A DNA stretch of 64,000 nucleotides, taken from NCBI RefSeq assembly GCF_023184515.1, contig NZ_JAAHBP010000021.1, positions 1 to 64,000 of the forward strand, in the 5' to 3' direction. The stretch is from Streptomyces sp. D2-8. GTDB lineage: Bacteria > Actinomycetota > Actinomycetes > Streptomycetales > Streptomycetaceae. Below the pieces are notes generated by a model that worked only from the letters and a program-made list of their open reading frames with translations, did not search any database and was not told where the DNA came from. This document shows, in pieces, positions 59,850-64,000 of the stretch (the stretch's first letter is position 1; each line of letters opens with the position of its first letter). A program made the position numbers and the translations under genes.

Positions 59850-60984
59850 CGGGAGCCACCTCCTGCGGTGCGGCCGTGCCGGCCTGCGGCGCCGCGGTGT
59901 TCATCCGGCGGTAGAGGTAATAGGCCGCGCAGGCGCCCTCGCTGGAGACCATGGTGGCGCCGAGCGGGGTGCGCGGGGTGCAGGTGGTGCCGAACGCGGC
60001 GCACTCGGTCGGCTTGATCAGGCCCTGGAGCACCTCGCCGGCACGGCACTCGGCGGGCTCCTCGGTACGGATCCCGCTGACGTCGAAGCGGTGCTCGGCG
60101 TCGTACGCGCGGAAGGCGTCGGTCAGCCGCCAGCCGCTGGAAGGGATCCGCCCGATGCCGCGCCAGGACCGGTCGGTGACCTCGAAGACCTCCTCGATCA
60201 TCCGCATCGCGGCCGGGTTGCCCTCCTCACGCACCGCGCGCGGGTAGGCGTTCTCCACCCGGTGCTCGCCGCGCTCCAGTTGGCGGACCGCCAGGCGGAT
60301 GCCCTCCAGGATGTCCAGCGGCTCGAAGCCGGTCACCACCAACGGCACGCGGAACCGCTCGGCCAGCTCCGGGTACTCGGCCATCCCCATCACGCTGCAC
60401 ACGTGCCCGGCGGCGAGGAAGCCCTGCACCCGGCACTCGGGCGCCGTCATGATCGCCTCGACGGCCGGGGGCACCCGCACATGCGACACCAGCAGGCTGA
60501 AGTTGGACAGTCCCAGCCGGCGCGCCTGGTGCACGGCCATCGCGTTGGCCGGGGCGGTGGTCTCGAAGCCGATCGCGAAGAACACCACCTCCCGGTCCGG
60601 GTTGCGGCGGGCCAGCTCCAGGGCGTCGAGCGGCGAGTACACCACCCGGACGTCGCCGCCCTCTCCCTTGACCCGGAACAGGTCGCGGTCGGTGCCCGGC
60701 ACCCGGAGCATGTCGCCGAAGGAGCAGAAGATCACCCCGGGCCGCGAGGCGATCTCCAGCGCCTTGTCGATGACCTCCAGCGGCGTGACACAGACCGGAC
60801 AGCCCGGTCCGTGGATCAACTCGACCTGCTCGGGCAGCAGCTGGTCGATGCCGTGCCGGATGATCGAGTGGGTCTGCCCGCCGCACACCTCCATCAGGGC
60901 CCAGGGCCGGGTGGCGGTGGCGCGGATCTCGTCCAGCAGGCGTCGTGCCAGGCGGGGGTCGTTGAACTCGTCGATGTACTTCAC
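59842..60984 (-). CDS. hypD: Hydrogenase formation protein HypD
   Basis: A 380-residue 4Fe-4S scaffold for building Fe(CN)2CO. Motifs: LMEVCGGQTHSIIRHG, HGPGCPVCVTPLEVID, FFAIGFETTAPANAMAV, CRVQGFLAAGHVCSVMG, and the cluster-binding C-terminal end CAAFGTTCTPRTPLGA plus SSEGACAAYY. It accepts cyanide from HypE and works as a complex with HypC. The start overlaps hypC by 4 bp and its end overlaps hypE by 8 bp. A short Ala/Pro tail after RRMNTAAPQ is lineage-specific. Confidence 0.97.
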   Translation of the reverse strand: MKYIDEFNDPRLARRLLDEIRATATRPWALMEVCGGQTHSIIRHGIDQLLPEQVELIHGPGCPVCVTPLEVIDKALEIASRPGVIFCSFGDMLRVPGTDRDLFRVKGEGGDVRVVYSPLDALELARRNPDREVVFFAIGFETTAPANAMAVHQARRLGLSNFSLLVSHVRVPPAVEAIMTAPECRVQGFLAAGHVCSVMGMAEYPELAERFRVPLVVTGFEPLDILEGIRLAVRQLERGEHRVENAYPRAVREEGNPAAMRMIEEVFEVTDRSWRGIGRIPSSGWRLTDAFRAYDAEHRFDVSGIRTEEPAECRAGEVLQGLIKPTECAAFGTTCTPRTPLGATMVSSEGACAAYYLYRRMNTAAPQAGTAAPQEVAPVA

Positions 60985-61301
60985 CGGGCCTCACTCCCGC
61001 CGTCCTGGGGCCCCGCCACCGCGGCGCCGCCCGCCTCCTTGGCCGCCTGCTCCCAGGCGTCCCCGAACTCCTCCTCCAGCAGCCCCAGTTCCTCGAACAG
61101 CTTCAGGGAGGCCAGGGCCGACTCCTCGTCCAGGCGCTGGAGCGCGAAGCCGACGTGCACGATGACGTACTCACCCACCTTGACGTCGGACACGTACTCC
61201 AGGCACGCCTGTTTCTGCACGCCGCCGAAGTCGATCAGCCCGGTGAGCGGATCGGCACTGTCGTCGATGGCCACGACCTTGCCGGGCACTGCCAAACACA
61301 T
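60981..61301 (-). CDS. hypC: Hydrogenase assembly chaperone HypC
   Basis: A 106-residue HypC/HybG chaperone. The N-terminal Met-Cys (MCLAVPGKVV) provides the essential Cys that holds the iron fragment, followed by IDFGGVQKQACLEYV and VGEYVIVHVGFALQRLDEE. The C-terminus has an extra helical, Ala/Glu-rich extension of about 30 residues beyond the usual 75-90 residue family length. It shuttles Fe(CN)2CO from HypD to the large subunit. Located 3 bp behind hypF and overlapping hypD by 4 bp. Confidence 0.96.
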   Translation of the reverse strand: MCLAVPGKVVAIDDSADPLTGLIDFGGVQKQACLEYVSDVKVGEYVIVHVGFALQRLDEESALASLKLFEELGLLEEEFGDAWEQAAKEAGGAAVAGPQDGGSEAR

Positions 61302-61304
61302 GGG

Positions 61305-63617
61305 TCACTCCTCCTGTCGTAGGTGCGCCGCGACCACCAGCTGGCCGAGGGCCAGCCCGCCGTCGTTCGGCGGGACTTCGCCGTGACGGAGCACCGCGAA
61401 GCCGTCTTCGGCCAGTAGCTGCGCGCACTCCTCCTCCAGCAGCGCGTTGGCGAACACACCGCCGCTGAGGGCGACGGTGGCCAGGCCGGTGTCCTGACGC
61501 GCCCGCCGGCAGATCTCCGCCACGGCCCGCGCCACCGCATGGTGGAAACGGGCCGCGAGCACGGCGGCCGGGGTGCCGCGCCGCAGATCGGCGACCAGCG
61601 CACTCAGCACGGGCGCCGGGTCGAGCCCGCCGGCGAAGGCGTACGCCGACGTGTCGGCGCCCCAGGCCGTGGCGGCCGCCGCCTCCAGCTCCAGCGCGGC
61701 CTGCGCCTCGTACCCGGCGCGATGGCACACGCCCACCAGCGACGACACGGCGTCGAAGAGGCGGCCCATGCTGGAGGTCGCCGCACAGGCCAGACCGCGG
61801 GCCAACTGCCGTTCAAGAACGGCCAGTTCGTCCGGGACGCAGGCGGAAACGCACGGCAGGTCCGCGTCCCACGGCAGTCCAGCCGCCCACAGCCGGGCCA
61901 GGGCCAGACGACACGGGTTGGCCACGCCCGCGTCGCCGCCGGGCAGCGGGGCGGGGGACAGGTGGGCGTAGCGCCGGAAGCCGCTGTAGCCGGCGAGAAG
62001 GATCTCGCCGCCCCAGACGGTGCCGTCGTCTCCGTAGCCCGTGCCGTCGAACGCGACGCCGATCACGGGGGTGGTGCCGTCGAGGCCGTGCTCGGCCATC
62101 GCGGAGGCGATGTGCGCGTGGTGGTGCTGGACCAGCACGGGGGCGCGCCCGGCCAGCCGGGCGGCCCATCGCGTCGAGTGGTACCCGGGGTGCCGGTCGG
62201 CGGCGATCAGTTCGGGGCTCACACCGGTCAGGCCCCGCAGGTGTGTGTCCGCCCGCCGGGCCGCCTCCAGGGTGGCCAGGTCGCCCATGTCGCCGATGTG
62301 CGGGCCGAACCAGGCCTGGTCGCCCTCGCCGAGGCACAGGGCGTTCTTGAGATCGCCGCCCACGGCGAGAGCGGGCCGCACCGGGACCGGCAGCCGCAGC
62401 GGGCGGGGCACATACCCCCGGGACCGGCGCAGCACCTGCTCGGTGCCGTCGGGCCGCACCCGCAGCAGGGAGTCGTCGCAGGGCGAGGCGATGGGCCGGT
62501 CGTGGGCGAGCCAGGCGTCGGCCAGCCCGGCGAGCCGGGTGAGCGCCTCGTCGTCGTCCGTGACGATCGGTTCCCCGGAGCGGTTGCCGCTCGTCATGAC
62601 CAGCATGCGCGGGCCGGGCGGATCACCGGGCAGGCCGAACAGCAGGGTGTGTACGGGCGTGTAGGGCAGCATCACGCCGAGGTGCGGGCTGCCGGGGCAG
62701 ACGCCGGGTGCGAGGCCGTTCGCCTCCGGGCGCCGGCGCAGCAGGACGATGGGGCGCCGGGAGCCGGTGAGGGCAGCCCGTGCGGACGTGGAGAGCTCGG
62801 CGATCCGCCGTACGTCGTCGAGGTCCGCGCACATCACCGCGAACGGCTTGCCGCCGCGTGCCTTGCGGGTGCGCAGGGCCTCCACGGCCCGGGCGTCGGT
62901 GGCGTCGCAGGCCAGGTGGTAGCCGCCGAGCCCTTTGACGGCGACGATCCGCCCGGCGGCCAGCAGCGCCCGCGCCGATGCCAGGGCCTCGGCGTCCCGG
63001 GCCGGCCGGACCCCGCTCCCGGACGCCGGCACCAGGCGCAGCCGAGGGCCGCAGCCCGGGCAGGCCACGGGCTGGGCGTGGAAGCGGCGGTCGAGGGGAT
63101 CGCCGTACTCCCGGGCGCACTCGGCGCACATCGGGAAGCCGGTCATGGTCGTGACCGCCCGGTCGTACGGCATGCCCGTGGCGATGGTGAAGCGGGGACC
63201 GCAGTGCGTGCAGGTGACGAACGGGTGCCGGTACCGGCGGTCGGCCGGATCGCCCAGCTCCCGCAGGCAGTCCGGGCAGGTCGCCGTGTCGGGCGGGAGC
63301 AGGGTGCTGCCGGGGGAGTGGTCGGTGGAGCGGATGCCGAAGGCGTCGCCGGCGCCGGTGGCGGGCAGGTCCTCGAACCCGACGCCGGTGACGGTGGCCA
63401 GCGGCGGAGGCTCCTTGGCCAGCCGGTCGCAGAAGTCGGCGACCCCGTCCGGCGGCCCCTCCACCTCGATGAGGACACCACCGGCCGTGTTGCTCACGAA
63501 GCCCCCGAGCGCGAGGTCGGTGGCGAGGCGGTGCACGAAGGGACGGAAGCCCACGCCCTGCACGGTGCCGCGCACGGTGACGCGACGGCGCACCGCCCGG
63601 GTGGCGGGCGCTGTCAC
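61305..63617 (-). CDS. hypF: Carbamoyltransferase HypF
   Basis: A 770-residue enzyme that activates carbamoyl phosphate and carbamoylates the HypE C-terminal Cys. Domains in order: acylphosphatase (about 8-95, VRGTVQGVGFRPFVHRLA), two zinc fingers (CPDC...CTHC and CAEC...CPGC, about 105-195), YrdC-like domain (about 205-390, KGLGGYHLACDATDARAV) and Kae1-like domain (about 395-770) with HHHAHIASAMAEHG, IGVAFDGTGYGDDGTVWGGE and VALSGGVFANALLEE. All expected motifs are intact. It overlaps hypB by 4 bp upstream and is followed 3 bp later by hypC. Confidence 0.97.
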   Translation of the reverse strand: MTAPATRAVRRRVTVRGTVQGVGFRPFVHRLATDLALGGFVSNTAGGVLIEVEGPPDGVADFCDRLAKEPPPLATVTGVGFEDLPATGAGDAFGIRSTDHSPGSTLLPPDTATCPDCLRELGDPADRRYRHPFVTCTHCGPRFTIATGMPYDRAVTTMTGFPMCAECAREYGDPLDRRFHAQPVACPGCGPRLRLVPASGSGVRPARDAEALASARALLAAGRIVAVKGLGGYHLACDATDARAVEALRTRKARGGKPFAVMCADLDDVRRIAELSTSARAALTGSRRPIVLLRRRPEANGLAPGVCPGSPHLGVMLPYTPVHTLLFGLPGDPPGPRMLVMTSGNRSGEPIVTDDDEALTRLAGLADAWLAHDRPIASPCDDSLLRVRPDGTEQVLRRSRGYVPRPLRLPVPVRPALAVGGDLKNALCLGEGDQAWFGPHIGDMGDLATLEAARRADTHLRGLTGVSPELIAADRHPGYHSTRWAARLAGRAPVLVQHHHAHIASAMAEHGLDGTTPVIGVAFDGTGYGDDGTVWGGEILLAGYSGFRRYAHLSPAPLPGGDAGVANPCRLALARLWAAGLPWDADLPCVSACVPDELAVLERQLARGLACAATSSMGRLFDAVSSLVGVCHRAGYEAQAALELEAAAATAWGADTSAYAFAGGLDPAPVLSALVADLRRGTPAAVLAARFHHAVARAVAEICRRARQDTGLATVALSGGVFANALLEEECAQLLAEDGFAVLRHGEVPPNDGGLALGQLVVAAHLRQEE

Positions 63618-64000
63618 GGGACGAGGCCGGCTTCGGCGCCCTCGTGCGTGTGCGTGTGGGTGTGCGGGCGGGGCGCCAACGGCGGCCGGTGGACGGGGGC
63701 CCCGTCCCGGACGGCGAGCACCCGTTCCAGCAGGGCGTCGACGCCGGCGCCGGTACGGGCGCAGGACCGCACCACCTCCACCCCCGGGTTGACCCGCTGG
63801 ACGTTCGCCTCGAAGGCCGCCTCGTCGAACCCGGCCGGCCCGGCCAGATCCGTCTTGGTCAGCACCACCAGATGGGCGGACCCGAAGGCCGTGGGGTACT
63901 TCAGCGGCTTGTCCTCGCCCTCCGTCACCGCCATGAGCACGATCCGCAGGCTCTCGCCGAGGTCGTAGGACGCGGGGCAGACGAGGTTGCCGACGTTCTC
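63614..64000 (-). CDS. hypB: Hydrogenase nickel GTPase HypB, C-terminal part (start outside window)
   Basis: The last 128 codons of hypB are visible and remain open at the window edge. ENVGNLVCPASYDLGE contains the metal-site Cys of the G domain. PTAFGSAHLVVLTKTDL carries the base-recognition TKTD motif, and NPGVEVVRSCARTGAG the G5-like region. The C-terminal tail holds an alternating HTHTHTHE stretch. In many HypB proteins the nickel-storing His stretch is N-terminal, so this placement is notable; an N-terminal stretch could exist too, beyond the edge. The stop overlaps the hypF start by 4 bp. Confidence 0.94.
   Translation of the reverse strand, partial: ENVGNLVCPASYDLGESLRIVLMAVTEGEDKPLKYPTAFGSAHLVVLTKTDLAGPAGFDEAAFEANVQRVNPGVEVVRSCARTGAGVDALLERVLAVRDGAPVHRPPLAPRPHTHTHTHEGAEAGLVP

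Noticed and set aside
61539..63968. 809-codon plus-strand frame opposite hypF and hypB
   Set aside because: Antisense shadow of hypF; Gly/Arg-rich, with no start signal or family.

Overview
The window is high-GC DNA with codon use, Shine-Dalgarno sites and gene families typical of a Streptomyces chromosome (LacI-controlled secreted glycoside hydrolases carrying ricin-type lectin domains, SpoIIE-type phosphatases, ANTAR and STAS proteins, an actinobacterial group 1h [NiFe] hydrogenase). It looks like a chromosome-arm or accessory region: intact modern genes alternate with broken remnants of older ones. No rRNA, tRNA, CRISPR array or intact insertion sequence was seen.

Region 1 (1-29 kb) is a plant cell-wall polysaccharide island. 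Intact secreted or exported enzymes are an SGNH esterase, two GH74 xyloglucanase-type enzymes, a GH39-like enzyme, a CE1-type esterase, a GH27 alpha-galactosidase-type enzyme, a GH62 arabinofuranosidase and a GH127 beta-L-arabinofuranosidase. Six of these carry a ricin-B (QxW) carbohydrate-binding module; one GH74 also has one at its N-terminus. In the middle lies an operon of a LacI regulator, a lipoprotein sugar-binding protein, two permeases, a cytoplasmic GH63-like glycosidase and the GH39-like enzyme. The enzyme set fits xyloglucan and arabinoxylan side-chain removal. Between the intact genes lie a GH2 pseudogene, a GH3 remnant, an ABC importer collapsed into one small chimeric ORF, a ricin-lectin scrap and a duplicated GH127 scrap. 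Two loci share paired TCGAAGCGCTTCGA-type operators, pointing to a second LacI-family regulator outside the window; the local LacI gene has its own CGAACCGGTTCG pair.

Region 2 (29.3-33.3 kb) starts with a gene graveyard (GH31 fragment, ISAzo13-family transposase fragment, PaaX fragment), then a PadR regulator with a clear operator and an acyl-CoA dehydrogenase.

Region 3 (33.3-52 kb) is a signalling and stress block: two divergent SpoIIE-type phosphatases (one with sensor, PAS, GAF and anti-sigma-kinase-like domains), a remnant of a metabolite:H+ symporter, a choline dehydrogenase-betaine/choline transporter pair, a winged-helix regulator, a STAS protein, a poly-HAMP hybrid histidine kinase, an ANTAR-GAF-PAS-SpoIIE protein and a malic enzyme.

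Region 4 (52-64 kb) is a group 1h high-affinity [NiFe] hydrogenase locus. The plus strand carries an uncharacterised 544-aa protein, the small and large subunits, a NifU-like protein with an unusual Cys spacing, a DUF5947-type zinc-ribbon protein, two tiny proteins and HypA. Convergent to it, tightly overlapping hypB-hypF-hypC-hypD-hypE run on the minus strand, with hypB cut by the window end. Such hydrogenases are known to scavenge atmospheric H2 in Streptomyces spores and starved cells, consistent with the neighbouring stress-signalling genes, although a functional link is only an inference.
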